NCBI GenBank assembly: GCA_007116605.1
Contig: SKID01000096.1
Location: forward strand, 1 to 11,807
Direction of reading: 5' to 3'
DNA from: Tissierellia bacterium
GTDB taxonomy: Bacteria; Bacillota; Clostridia; Tissierellales; Dethiosulfatibacteraceae
DNA: 11,807 nucleotides
Part shown: piece by piece, positions 5,722 to 11,807 of the stretch
How the letters are laid out: each line of letters begins with the position of its first letter
How positions within the stretch are numbered: position 1 is the stretch's first letter
The notes under the pieces: model-generated
The model's input: only the letters and a program-made list of their open reading frames with translations
Told to the model about the DNA's origin: nothing
Databases searched by the model: none
Program-made: the position numbers and the translations under genes

Positions 5722-7512
5722 TTAAAGTCCTAACGCTTTCAATTTCTCTTCCGTTGGGATTCCTTCTGGTGTCCAACCTCTGACTTCATAATATTTAGGT
5801 AGCATCTCGTCAAGCTTATGCTTCCATCCTTTTGCAGGTCCTTCTGGCACAGGTTCTTCCAGTAATCTTTTTGGTAGTGTATCTTGACTTGGATCAACGC
5901 CCGCTTTCAAGTTGAACATTCTCTCTAAATTCCAGATTCTATCTCCTGCTTCTAAGATAGAGTCTCCTGTGTGATCTGTTCCTGCTACCATATTAATCAT
6001 ATCTGCATAATCGGGTGCTCCAAGTGCAAAAGATGTAAACAAACAAACTCCCAAAGAATCGATTGACGCAGTTAAATCTTGGAAAATTTTTGCCCATACT
6101 TCTTTTCCTTCTGTTGCAAATCGATCTATGGCTTCTGGAAGACCTAAAACTTCTGGAGAAATCAAGTATCCTCTTACATGACATCCACCTCTATTTGCTG
6201 TGGCATACTGCAATCCTTGTCCCTGAGTTCCTCTTGGATCATAGGCTGGAATCTCTAGTTTCTTGACCGACATAGAAAACTCCGGCACTCCATAAGATTC
6301 TGCTAATCGATAAGAGCCTTCCGCCATTTTATTACCTAAACCTTGGCGATATCCCATACGCTTAGTCCATTCCATAATATCTGTTGCATTACCAAATTCA
6401 AGTTTTAATCCATCTAACTCGTCTTCTTTAATATATCCTTTTTCTTTTAATTCAATGGCTGCTGCTATAGTTGCCCCTGTAGAAATTGTATCTAATCCCA
6501 TTTCATTACACCAATAGTTGGCTTCAATAATCGCTTTTAGATCGCTAATACCACAGTCAGAGCCAAATGCCCAAAGAGTTTCATATTCAGGTCCGCCACC
6601 TTCTCCTGCTTCCATTTTAACATATCTACCGCAAGCGATTGGACATCGATAGCAAGCTGTATTTTTGATTAAATACTTCTCTGCTAATGTTTCGCCACTG
6701 ATTTCTTCTGCTCCAGAGAATTGTCCTTTTTGGAAGTTATTAGTGGGTAAACTACCCAGTTCATTTAAGATATTGACTAATACCGCCGTTCCATAAGTGG
6801 GTAGCCCTTGACCTGTAACACCATTTTCTTTAATCTTTGCTAATTGAGCTTTATTCGTCTCTTTAACCTTTTCATCATCAAAAACTTTTGGTTTGTTTGA
6901 ACCCTTGACAACGATTGCCTTCAAGTTTTTAGAACCCATGACGGCTCCTACACCTGAACGTCCTGCCGCACGGTCTTCATCGTTCATAACCGCTGCAATC
7001 AAAGATAAATTTTCTCCTGCTGGCCCAATCGCTAAAACTTTGCAGTTTTTAGCATGCTTTTCTTCTAGTTTTTTTGTGGTCACAGAAACAGTTGTGCCCC
7101 ATAAATCATTCGCAGGTAGAATTTCTACTTTATCATCTTCAATACTTAAGTAAACGGGTTCTTCAGCCTTTTCTTCAAAGATAATGACATCATACCCGGC
7201 AAATTTAAGTTCTGCACCCCATCTTCCTCCTGAATTAGAAGAAGCTATTGTGTCAGATAACGGAGATTTTGTAACCACCATATATCTACCACCTGTAGCT
7301 ACTGGATTTCCTGTCATGGGACCTGTCACAATTAAAAGTTTGTTCTCAGGGCTTAATGCATCCACTTTTGGATCTACTTCATCCATCATGATTTTAGTTC
7401 CTAAGCCTCTTCCCCCGATATACTTTTTTGCCATATCCATATTTAGGTCTTCTGTTTTTACTGACATTTCTTTAAGATTAATTCTTAACACCTTACCATT
7501 GTAACCAAACAT
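5722..7512 (-). CDS. aor: Tungsten-dependent aldehyde:ferredoxin oxidoreductase
   Basis: This 596-residue cytoplasmic enzyme interconverts aldehydes and carboxylic acids using ferredoxin, with a bis-pyranopterin tungsten centre and one [4Fe-4S] cluster. The N-terminal AOR domain (about 4-205) has the cofactor-binding stretches GGRGLGTK (33-40) and SSNSGGRWGAELK (91-103). The cluster ligands are visible as CYRCPIAC (C287, C290, C294) plus C490, nearly the same positions as in the Pyrococcus furiosus enzyme. The AYDPRG motif (423-428) is also present. The frame is full length and undamaged. AGGAGG (7519-7524) precedes the ATG. A -24/-12 promoter and the neighbouring sigma-54 activator indicate inducible expression. 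With the nearby alcohol dehydrogenase it could reduce organic acids to alcohols, or work in the oxidative direction. The natural substrate is unknown. Confidence 0.96.
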   Translation of the reverse strand: MFGYNGKVLRINLKEMSVKTEDLNMDMAKKYIGGRGLGTKIMMDEVDPKVDALSPENKLLIVTGPMTGNPVATGGRYMVVTKSPLSDTIASSNSGGRWGAELKFAGYDVIIFEEKAEEPVYLSIEDDKVEILPANDLWGTTVSVTTKKLEEKHAKNCKVLAIGPAGENLSLIAAVMNDEDRAAGRSGVGAVMGSKNLKAIVVKGSNKPKVFDDEKVKETNKAQLAKIKENGVTGQGLPTYGTAVLVNILNELGSLPTNNFQKGQFSGAEEISGETLAEKYLIKNTACYRCPIACGRYVKMEAGEGGGPEYETLWAFGSDCGISDLKAIIEANYWCNEMGLDTISTGATIAAAIELKEKGYIKEDELDGLKLEFGNATDIMEWTKRMGYRQGLGNKMAEGSYRLAESYGVPEFSMSVKKLEIPAYDPRGTQGQGLQYATANRGGCHVRGYLISPEVLGLPEAIDRFATEGKEVWAKIFQDLTASIDSLGVCLFTSFALGAPDYADMINMVAGTDHTGDSILEAGDRIWNLERMFNLKAGVDPSQDTLPKRLLEEPVPEGPAKGWKHKLDEMLPKYYEVRGWTPEGIPTEEKLKALGL

Positions 7513-7548
7513 ATAAAACCTCCTATTAATATTTCTTGCTCAAATAGT

Positions 7549-7564
7549 TGCAAAATCAATGCCA
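7549..7564 (-). promoter_or_regulatory. Sigma-54 (-24/-12) promoter of the AOR operon
   Basis: On the minus strand it reads TGGCATTGATTTTGCA. GG (7563-7562) and GC (7551-7550) are 12 nt apart, exactly the sigma-54 spacing, and both consensus cores (TGGCA and TTGCA) are intact. The expected start is near 7538, about 26 nt before the AOR start codon. I see no competing sigma-A promoter between this and the gene. Confidence 0.8.
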
Positions 7565-7652
7565 AACTTCTTCTGCCTTTGTACTGCTAAAATATAGTGT
7601 TATCAATACTTGTATCTGATCGTCTAACTTCCACAAGAAACTTGGTTTTGTT

Positions 7653-7669
7653 TGTTCTGTTTTGGAACA
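7653..7669. promoter_or_regulatory. Promoter-proximal upstream activating site for the sigma-54 regulator
   Basis: A perfect inverted repeat, TGTTC-N7-GAACA. Its centre (7661) is about 98 bp upstream of the -24 element, in the usual enhancer range for sigma-54 activators. It has the same half-sites and spacer as the site at 7705-7721. Binding by the 7899-9782 product is inferred. Confidence 0.6.
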
Positions 7670-7686
7670 TTGTTTAGAGAATAAAG

Positions 7687-7703
7687 TGCTCCAAAAAGGC
7701 ACA
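7687..7703. promoter_or_regulatory. Degenerate third copy of the activator site
   Basis: TGCTC-N7-GCACA matches TGTTC-N7-GAACA at 8 of 10 positions and is itself nearly symmetric. It sits between the two perfect sites, its centre 18 bp from the distal one. It may be a weak site or part of a short tandem duplication (AGTGCTCCAAAAA and AGTGTTCCAAAAA). Confidence 0.35.
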
Positions 7704-7732
7704 GTGTTCCAAAAAAGAACACTGTGCCTTTT
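7694..7732 (-). terminator. 16-bp perfect hairpin downstream of the sigma-54 regulator
   Basis: AAAAGGCACAGTGTTC (7694-7709) pairs perfectly with GAACACTGTGCCTTTT (7717-7732) around a 7-nt loop. In the minus-strand RNA it would end in a TTTTT tract, so it is probably the regulator's terminator, after the repeat at 7760-7881. Its loop-proximal part is also the distal activator site. Confidence 0.65.
7705..7721. promoter_or_regulatory. Distal upstream activating site for the sigma-54 regulator
   Basis: A perfect TGTTC-N7-GAACA palindrome centred at 7713. It is 52 bp, about five helical turns, from the proximal site, and about 150 bp from the -24 element. It is embedded in the terminator hairpin. 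Confidence 0.55.
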
Positions 7733-7759
7733 GTCTTGTTTCAATGTTTTCTATGCTTT

Positions 7760-7881
7760 TTTATCCTATGGCTAACAGCACTAAGACTGCCCCTTTTACA
7801 AATGGAGATAAGTACTGTGAGCATCCCTGGATCATTCAGGTGGCGCTACTAAAATCATCTGAATCTAAGAGTTCTGTTGAT
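7760..7881 (+). repeat. Repeat copy D: 117-bp element with a short internal deletion
   Basis: TTTAT (7760-7764) is followed by CCTATGGCTAAC, a decayed left hairpin, CATCCCTGGAT, the right hairpin (ATTCAGGTGGCG against AAAATCATCTGAAT, imperfect), and AGAGTTCTGTTGAT, ending at 7881. Compared with copies A and E it lacks about 12 nt (the AAGRGTCTCTAA block). Similarity stops exactly at TTGAT, 17 bp short of the regulator's stop codon. Confidence 0.7.
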
Positions 7882-7898
7882 CTTTAGTTTAACATCCA

Positions 7899-9782
7899 TC
7901 AAGGGAGTATTATCTGATATTTATCGATTTTTCTATACAAAGTATTTCGACCAATATTCAGCATTTCTGCAGTTTTCGAAATATTGTAATGGTATTTCTG
8001 AAGCATTTTTTCTATATGTTCTTTTTCAACTTCATCTAAACTCATGCTTTCAAATACAACCTCTTTGTTTCCAATAACTTCTTGCAGTTTATGGCTGTTG
8101 ACTAAAGGCATGCCTTCTGTGTTAATCACTAATTCAACAAAGTTTTCTAACTCACGGATGTTTCCTGGCCAATCATAGCTTTGAAGCCATTGGATTTGTT
8201 CCTTGTTGATTTCAACTTTCTTCTTGTTTAATCTTTTAGACTTTCTTTCCATAAAATAATCCCAAAACAAAGGAATATCTGATTTTCTCTCTCTTAAAGA
8301 GGGTAATCTAATAGGTAGCACATTTAAACGATAATATAAATCTTTTCTAAAGTTTCGTTTTTCTACCTCTTCTTTTAGGTTCTTATTGGTTGCAGCAATA
8401 ATTCGTACATCTATAGGAATCTCATCAGTCCCTCCCACTCGGCGAATAACTCCTTCCTCAATGACTCTAAGTAGCCTTGTTTGTAACTCATAGGGCATTT
8501 CTCCAATTTCATCTAAAAAAAGTGTTCCTCCATCTGCAATTTCAAATTTGCCTGGCTGACCTCCTGATTTTGCACCTGTAAATGCACCTTCCACATATCC
8601 AAATAATTCAGACTCAATGAGGTTTTTGGGTATGGCCCCACAATTAAGTGCCACAAAAGACTCATCTCTTCTTTGACTATAGTTTTGAATGGACTGGGCA
8701 AATATTTCTTTTCCTGTACCGCTTTCTCCCATGATTAAGACTGTTGATCGCGAATCTGCAATTTTTTTAGCAAATTCTAGTGTTTTAAGAAATAACCGAT
8801 CATTACCTATCACTTTATCAAATGTATAGACTGCTTTCGAACCTGTCACTTTATTCGCTAATTTACGCATTTTTTTTACATCTCTTATGACAAATACAAG
8901 TTCGTTTGTTGCTTCTCTTTGATCTTTAATCGGGTGAACGCTTAAATTAACCTCAATTTTGTTTACTGCTAATTTCACATACACATCTTCCTGATTAATC
9001 CAATCATTTTGCTGAATACGCCTTAATATCTTTTCCCAGTCATAAAGGATATCCGACGCATTCATTTTGCAAATCTCTTGAGCAGAATATCCTAAAATAT
9101 CCTTGATCTGATGATTTGCCATATTAATATTCCCCAAAAAATCTGCTGTAAATATAGCTAAAGGCAACGTATTAATGATACTCTCTATGTAGTTTTTGCT
9201 GTTTTTTAGTTCATTGGCATAACGTCTTGTTTTGAGCATATTTTCAATGGCTTTTGCTGCAGCTGCTACCATACCTAATGTATGTGAATTCACCAACTTT
9301 TTATCACCTGTCAAATCTAAACAACCTGTAATAATCCCATCATAATCACGAATTGGTGCACCCGAACAAGTCCACTCATGAAAAATTTTAACAAAATGCT
9401 CTTCTCCTGATATTTGTAATGGCTTGCCTTCATGTAGTGCTGTTCCCATACCATTAGTTCCAATATAGGCTTCTCCCATGTAAGCACCGGGCACTAAAGC
9501 GGTTTGGTGGGCTCTTTCAATCATCCTCGGATTGCCTGTTATGTTAAGTATACAGCCTTCTTCATCATTCAAGATGACAATAAAGTCTGAATCTTTCACA
9601 AAATAATACAATTGTTCAATGAAAGGCGTTGCCACATAAATAAGCTCTTGTTTTTCTTCTATTTTTTTATTGAGCTCTGATGGGCTCAATATTTTTTTGC
9701 TGCGTTTTTGATTTTTGTCTATCCCGTAAACAATGCTTCTTTGATTCGATTGAAAAACAAACTCCTTGCTCATTTTCCCCAT
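7899..9782 (-). CDS. Sigma-54-dependent transcriptional activator (GAF-PAS-AAA+-Fis, AcoR-like)
   Basis: An ATPase that remodels sigma-54 RNA polymerase at -24/-12 promoters. Domains, numbered from the first possible Met at 9788: GAF-like sensor about 50-185, PAS about 201-305, AAA+ about 323-560, Fis-type helix-turn-helix about 600-625. Walker A is GESGTGKE (354-361), the sigma-54 contact loop GAFTGA (401-406) and Walker B GTLFLDE (421-427), all intact. No receiver domain is present, so control is probably by a small ligand or redox signal rather than phosphorylation. The Met at 9780-9782 is preferred because AGAGGG (9789-9794) lies 6 nt upstream of it but touches the alternative ATG at 9786-9788. 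It lies just upstream of the AOR operon and its sigma-54 promoter, so AOR is the likely target. Its own promoter is unclear; a TATAAT at 9963-9968 would place repeat copy E in the leader. Confidence 0.93.
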   Translation of the reverse strand: MGKMSKEFVFQSNQRSIVYGIDKNQKRSKKILSPSELNKKIEEKQELIYVATPFIEQLYYFVKDSDFIVILNDEEGCILNITGNPRMIERAHQTALVPGAYMGEAYIGTNGMGTALHEGKPLQISGEEHFVKIFHEWTCSGAPIRDYDGIITGCLDLTGDKKLVNSHTLGMVAAAAKAIENMLKTRRYANELKNSKNYIESIINTLPLAIFTADFLGNINMANHQIKDILGYSAQEICKMNASDILYDWEKILRRIQQNDWINQEDVYVKLAVNKIEVNLSVHPIKDQREATNELVFVIRDVKKMRKLANKVTGSKAVYTFDKVIGNDRLFLKTLEFAKKIADSRSTVLIMGESGTGKEIFAQSIQNYSQRRDESFVALNCGAIPKNLIESELFGYVEGAFTGAKSGGQPGKFEIADGGTLFLDEIGEMPYELQTRLLRVIEEGVIRRVGGTDEIPIDVRIIAATNKNLKEEVEKRNFRKDLYYRLNVLPIRLPSLRERKSDIPLFWDYFMERKSKRLNKKKVEINKEQIQWLQSYDWPGNIRELENFVELVINTEGMPLVNSHKLQEVIGNKEVVFESMSLDEVEKEHIEKMLQKYHYNISKTAEMLNIGRNTLYRKIDKYQIILP

Positions 9783-9809
9783 ATTCATCCCTCTATTATT
9801 TTAAATTTC

Positions 9810-9943
9810 TTTATCCGATGACTAACTGTACTAAGACTCCAGCTTCTACAAGAGGAAGATAGGTGCTTTAGTATCCCTGGATAAGAGTCTCTAATATTCA
9901 AGTGGCGCTACAAAAACCATCTGAATCCAAGAGTCCTGTTGAT
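9810..9943 (+). repeat. Repeat copy E: full-length 129-bp element
   Basis: TTTAT (9810-9814) is followed by CCGATGACTAAC, a left hairpin around TCCAGCTTCTACAAGAGGAAGA, TATCCCTGGATAAGAGTCTCTAA, the right hairpin (ATTCAAGTGG against CCATCTGAAT) and AGAGTCCTGTTGAT, ending at 9943. It is the same length as copy A and the best-preserved copy at both tips. It lies between the alcohol dehydrogenase terminator and the regulator, so any regulator promoter must be inside it or beyond it. Confidence 0.75.
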
Positions 9944-9979
9944 AATTATTGACTTCTCTTTAATTATAAAGCATAATCA

Positions 9980-10078
9980 CCAAAAATAAAAGCTAGCAAC
10001 CTCCGCCCTCTATCGTTGGTTGCCAGCTTTTATGAATAATATCGAGTGATTCCCCCATCATTAAAAATCTTTTCTCTA
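9980..10078 (-). ncRNA. Possible roughly 100-nt RNA between alcohol dehydrogenase and the regulator
   Basis: A promoter-like pair (10085-10113) and the strong hairpin at 9987-10032 bracket about 100 nt with no gene. The RNA would start near 10078; a CCCCAT/ATGGGG pairing is possible at its 5' end, and it would finish in the terminator's T-rich tail. I recognise no known RNA family. It might equally be the 5' leader of the regulator, or just the 3' region of the alcohol dehydrogenase transcript. Confidence 0.25.
9987..10032 (-). terminator. Rho-independent terminator downstream of alcohol dehydrogenase
   Basis: TAAAAGCTAGCAACC (9987-10001) pairs with GGTTGCCAGCTTTTA (10018-10032) with a single G-T pair when read as minus-strand RNA, across a 16-nt loop. 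A TTTTATTTTTGG tail follows on the minus strand. It is about 118 nt past the alcohol dehydrogenase stop. Confidence 0.75.
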
Positions 10079-10084
10079 TGGGGT

Positions 10085-10113
10085 ATTATACCGTAAACCT
10101 TATTTGTTTACAA
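10085..10113 (-). promoter_or_regulatory. Possible sigma-A promoter after alcohol dehydrogenase, with an inverted repeat
   Basis: TATAAT (10085-10090) lies 17 bp from TTGTAA (10108-10113). Inside is the perfect inverted repeat GTAAAC (10093-10098) / GTTTAC (10106-10111), which could be an operator. No gene starts directly downstream; the first thing reached is the terminator at 9987-10032. Confidence 0.35.
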
Positions 10114-10149
10114 CGAAAAGGGTGATATGTTAAGTAAATGTAAATATTG

Positions 10150-11298
10150 TTAACTATCCGCAAAAGCTCTTGTGAATATTTTGTAATATTCTTCTTTATT
10201 TATTACGCGAGGATTGCTATGAGTCGCTGCATTTTTTTCTGACATTTCTGATAGTAAATGAAAATCCTCTGGGTTTACACTTAGGGATTTAATGTTGGGC
10301 AATCCAATTTTCCTTGATAGTATCTTAATGTGCTCCACACCTTCAGAAGCAGTCATTAACTCATTAGGTCCATATACACCCATATAATTAGCAATATTAG
10401 CATATTTTTTTGCAGCCTTTACTAAATTATACTCCATAACATAAGGCAATATCACAGCATTACATGTGCCATGAGGTGCATCATACATGCTTCCTAATGC
10501 TTCTGCCATACAGTGTACTGCTCCTACATCCGAATGACTAAAAGATAATCCAGCCATTAAACTGCCCATCATCATTCGATCTCTTGCCTCTATATCATTC
10601 CCGTCCTTTACAGCCTTTTCTAAACTTCCCGCAATATATTTTACCGCTTTGAGTCCTAGTGCTTCGGCAATAGGCTCTGATTGCAAAGAGGTATATCCCT
10701 CTATGGCGTGTGTTAATGCATCTATGCCAGTTGTTGCCGTAATTGATGGTGGTACTGTCAGCGTCAATAGTGGATCTACAATAGCCACTTTAGAGGCTAA
10801 AAGAGGACTTTTAATCGTATGCTTATATTTCTCTTCTGTATCTGTAATAACCGAAGAAAAAGTCACTTCACTACCGGTGCCAGCCGTAGTAGGCACAGAA
10901 ATCACAGGCAATGATCTTTGAACCGTCGCTTTTTTGTGCATATAGTCTTTAATGTTACCACCTTGAGCTGCCAACACGGCTATAATCTTTGCCGCATCAA
11001 TAGGACTTCCTCCACCAAAAGAAATAATTCCATCTACACAATGCTTTCGTGCTTCTTTTGCAGCTTTGGTGATATTGTAATCTTTTGGATTTTGTTCAAT
11101 TTCATCATATATGACATAATTAATATCTCCTAGAGCTTTTTCAAGCTTTGCCACTAATTGTAATCTAATCAGTTTAGGCTCTGTAATAATCATTACTTTT
11201 CTTAACCCTAAACTTTTTACTTCTTGATAGATTTGCTCTAAAGAGTCTGCCCCATAAATTATTTTAGTCGTTAATAAAAATTCAAATGGTTTGATCAT
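10150..11298 (-). CDS. Iron-containing (group III) NAD(P)-dependent alcohol dehydrogenase
   Basis: This 382-residue cytoplasmic enzyme has an N-terminal nucleotide-binding domain with GGGSPIDAAK (95-104) and a C-terminal all-helical metal domain. The four metal ligands expected from FucO-type enzymes are all visible: D193, H197 (GIDALTHAIEGY), H262 (GAVHCMAEALG) and H276 (DAPHG). Length is normal and the frame intact. AAGGAG lies 9 nt before the ATG, inside the end of the upstream transporter reading frame, which it overlaps by 17 bp, so the two were built as one operon. It interconverts an alcohol with an aldehyde or ketone. The substrate (ethanol, butanol, propanediol, lactaldehyde or other) cannot be told from sequence. 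The nearby AOR would be a natural partner for acid-to-alcohol conversion. Confidence 0.92.
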   Translation of the reverse strand: MIKPFEFLLTTKIIYGADSLEQIYQEVKSLGLRKVMIITEPKLIRLQLVAKLEKALGDINYVIYDEIEQNPKDYNITKAAKEARKHCVDGIISFGGGSPIDAAKIIAVLAAQGGNIKDYMHKKATVQRSLPVISVPTTAGTGSEVTFSSVITDTEEKYKHTIKSPLLASKVAIVDPLLTLTVPPSITATTGIDALTHAIEGYTSLQSEPIAEALGLKAVKYIAGSLEKAVKDGNDIEARDRMMMGSLMAGLSFSHSDVGAVHCMAEALGSMYDAPHGTCNAVILPYVMEYNLVKAAKKYANIANYMGVYGPNELMTASEGVEHIKILSRKIGLPNIKSLSVNPEDFHLLSEMSEKNAATHSNPRVINKEEYYKIFTRAFADS

Positions 11299-11807
11299 GC
11301 TTTGACACTCCTTGTTCTAAATCTTTTTTCCTGTTTTTAATATTTAGCTGTATTTCTGAAACTTTTTCTTTGGTTAAATCGTATTTGTTTAGCACCATAT
11401 AAGCTAATAAAAAAGCGACTAAACTCCCAATGCATAATATAACACCTAACATAATCGACGTATAGGTTGTCTGAGAGCTTAACGCTGCATCAAACTGAAT
11501 CAAATCCAATAATATCCCTACGATTAGAAGCACTATGGATTGAACTAACTTGTAGCCAAATGTTAATGCGCCAAATTAAATGCCTTCTGAACGATATCCT
11601 TTTTCTTGTTCTTCATAGTCAATGGTATCTGCAATCATCGATGCGGGAAGCATGAATAACCCACCCGATCCAAAACCAAGCATTGTCACAATGGGTACTA
11701 ATAAATAATGAAACTGAATAACGACTATTCTAAAAAGAACAGCCATTAGAAAAGCAAAGGTTGCTATGGCCGAAACTTTGATACACATTAACATAATTGG
11801 TTTTTTA
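11282..11807 (-). pseudogene. GPH/MelB-type sugar:cation symporter, C-terminal part, interrupted by an in-frame TAA
   Basis: The reading frame enters from the right edge and shows hydrophobic segments, then MIADTIDYEEQEKGYRSEGI, the conserved D-x-x-D-Y-x-E / G-x-R-x-EG signature of glycoside-pentoside-hexuronide symporters. A TAA at 11576-11578 follows directly, and the same frame continues as FGALTFGYKLVQS, another family-typical stretch, through the last two membrane segments to the TGA at 11282-11284. The halves are in phase with nothing missing, so this is a single nonsense change at a position that usually carries Ser or Tyr. The only near start after the stop (GTG at 11531-11533) has no ribosome binding site, so the second half is probably not made separately. 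A base-call error is the main alternative. The upstream part of the gene is outside the window. Confidence 0.75.

Noticed and set aside
5993..7504. Several 60-106-codon frames on both strands inside the AOR gene.
   Set aside because: They are shadows of a full-length, clearly conserved gene in another frame.
7556..7744. A 62-codon minus-strand frame between the regulator and AOR.
   Set aside because: It runs through the hairpin, the activator sites and the -24/-12 promoter, has low-complexity content and no ribosome binding site.
426..9943. The repeats as a CRISPR array.
   Set aside because: Copies are kilobases apart, over 100 bp long, variable in length and separated by genes, with no regular spacers.
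9993..10061. A 22-codon minus-strand frame (MMGESLDIIHKSW start, EGGGC end) between a promoter-like site and a terminator.
   Set aside because: There is no ribosome binding site before either ATG, and the last codons are simply the arms of the terminator hairpin. Translation is not supported, so it is treated as untranslated RNA.
10649..11133. Plus-strand frames of 71 and 90 codons opposite the alcohol dehydrogenase.
   Set aside because: They lie wholly antisense to an intact conserved gene and have no start signals.
11576..11578. A recoded (selenocysteine or pyrrolysine) codon in the transporter.
   Set aside because: The codon is TAA, not TGA or TAG, and the family needs neither residue; a nonsense change or sequence error is simpler.

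Overview
The window is AT-rich DNA from an anaerobic low-GC Firmicute of the class Clostridia. The evidence is a tungsten-type aldehyde:ferredoxin oxidoreductase, butyrate kinase, strong AGGAGG-type ribosome binding sites, a CcpA cre site and a DinR/LexA-type SOS box. An Alkaliphilus/Natronincola-like relative is a guess; the sequence does not fix the genus. Every convincing gene lies on the minus strand.

Reading in the direction of transcription (high to low coordinates): (1) 11282-11807, the C-terminal part of a GPH/MelB-type sugar:cation symporter interrupted by an in-frame TAA, overlapping by 17 bp an intact iron-containing alcohol dehydrogenase (10150-11298). (2) 9783-10149, a non-coding stretch with a strong terminator, a possible roughly 100-nt RNA and a full-length copy of a small repeat. 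(3) 7899-9782, a GAF-PAS-AAA+-Fis sigma-54 activator, followed by an operon of aldehyde:ferredoxin oxidoreductase (5722-7512) and a MoaD/ThiS-like protein (5494-5718). This operon has a well-matched -24/-12 promoter and two identical TGTTC-N7-GAACA palindromes upstream, 52 bp apart. (4) 4039-5292, a Y-family DNA polymerase under a LexA box, with a small companion gene (3789-4028). (5) 2512-3576, butyrate kinase. (6) 944-2281, an AtoE-type short-chain fatty acid transporter with a perfect cre site at its predicted transcription start. (7) 1-378, the N-terminus of a YgiQ-type radical SAM protein.

Scattered between the genes are five copies of one repeat (full length 129 bp), all in the same orientation. 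They start after TTTAT/TTTAC and most end at TTGAT, and they have an internal hairpin near each end but no terminal inverted repeat or target duplication. This is the layout of non-autonomous IS200/IS605-type (single-strand, HUH transposase) elements.

The metabolic genes fit one theme, the interconversion of short-chain carboxylates, aldehydes and alcohols. AtoE can move the acid, butyrate kinase links butyryl-phosphate to butyrate plus ATP, AOR interconverts acid and aldehyde with ferredoxin, and the alcohol dehydrogenase interconverts aldehyde and alcohol. Control appears split: carbon catabolite repression for the transporter and sigma-54 induction for AOR. That they act as one pathway is inference from gene content and proximity.
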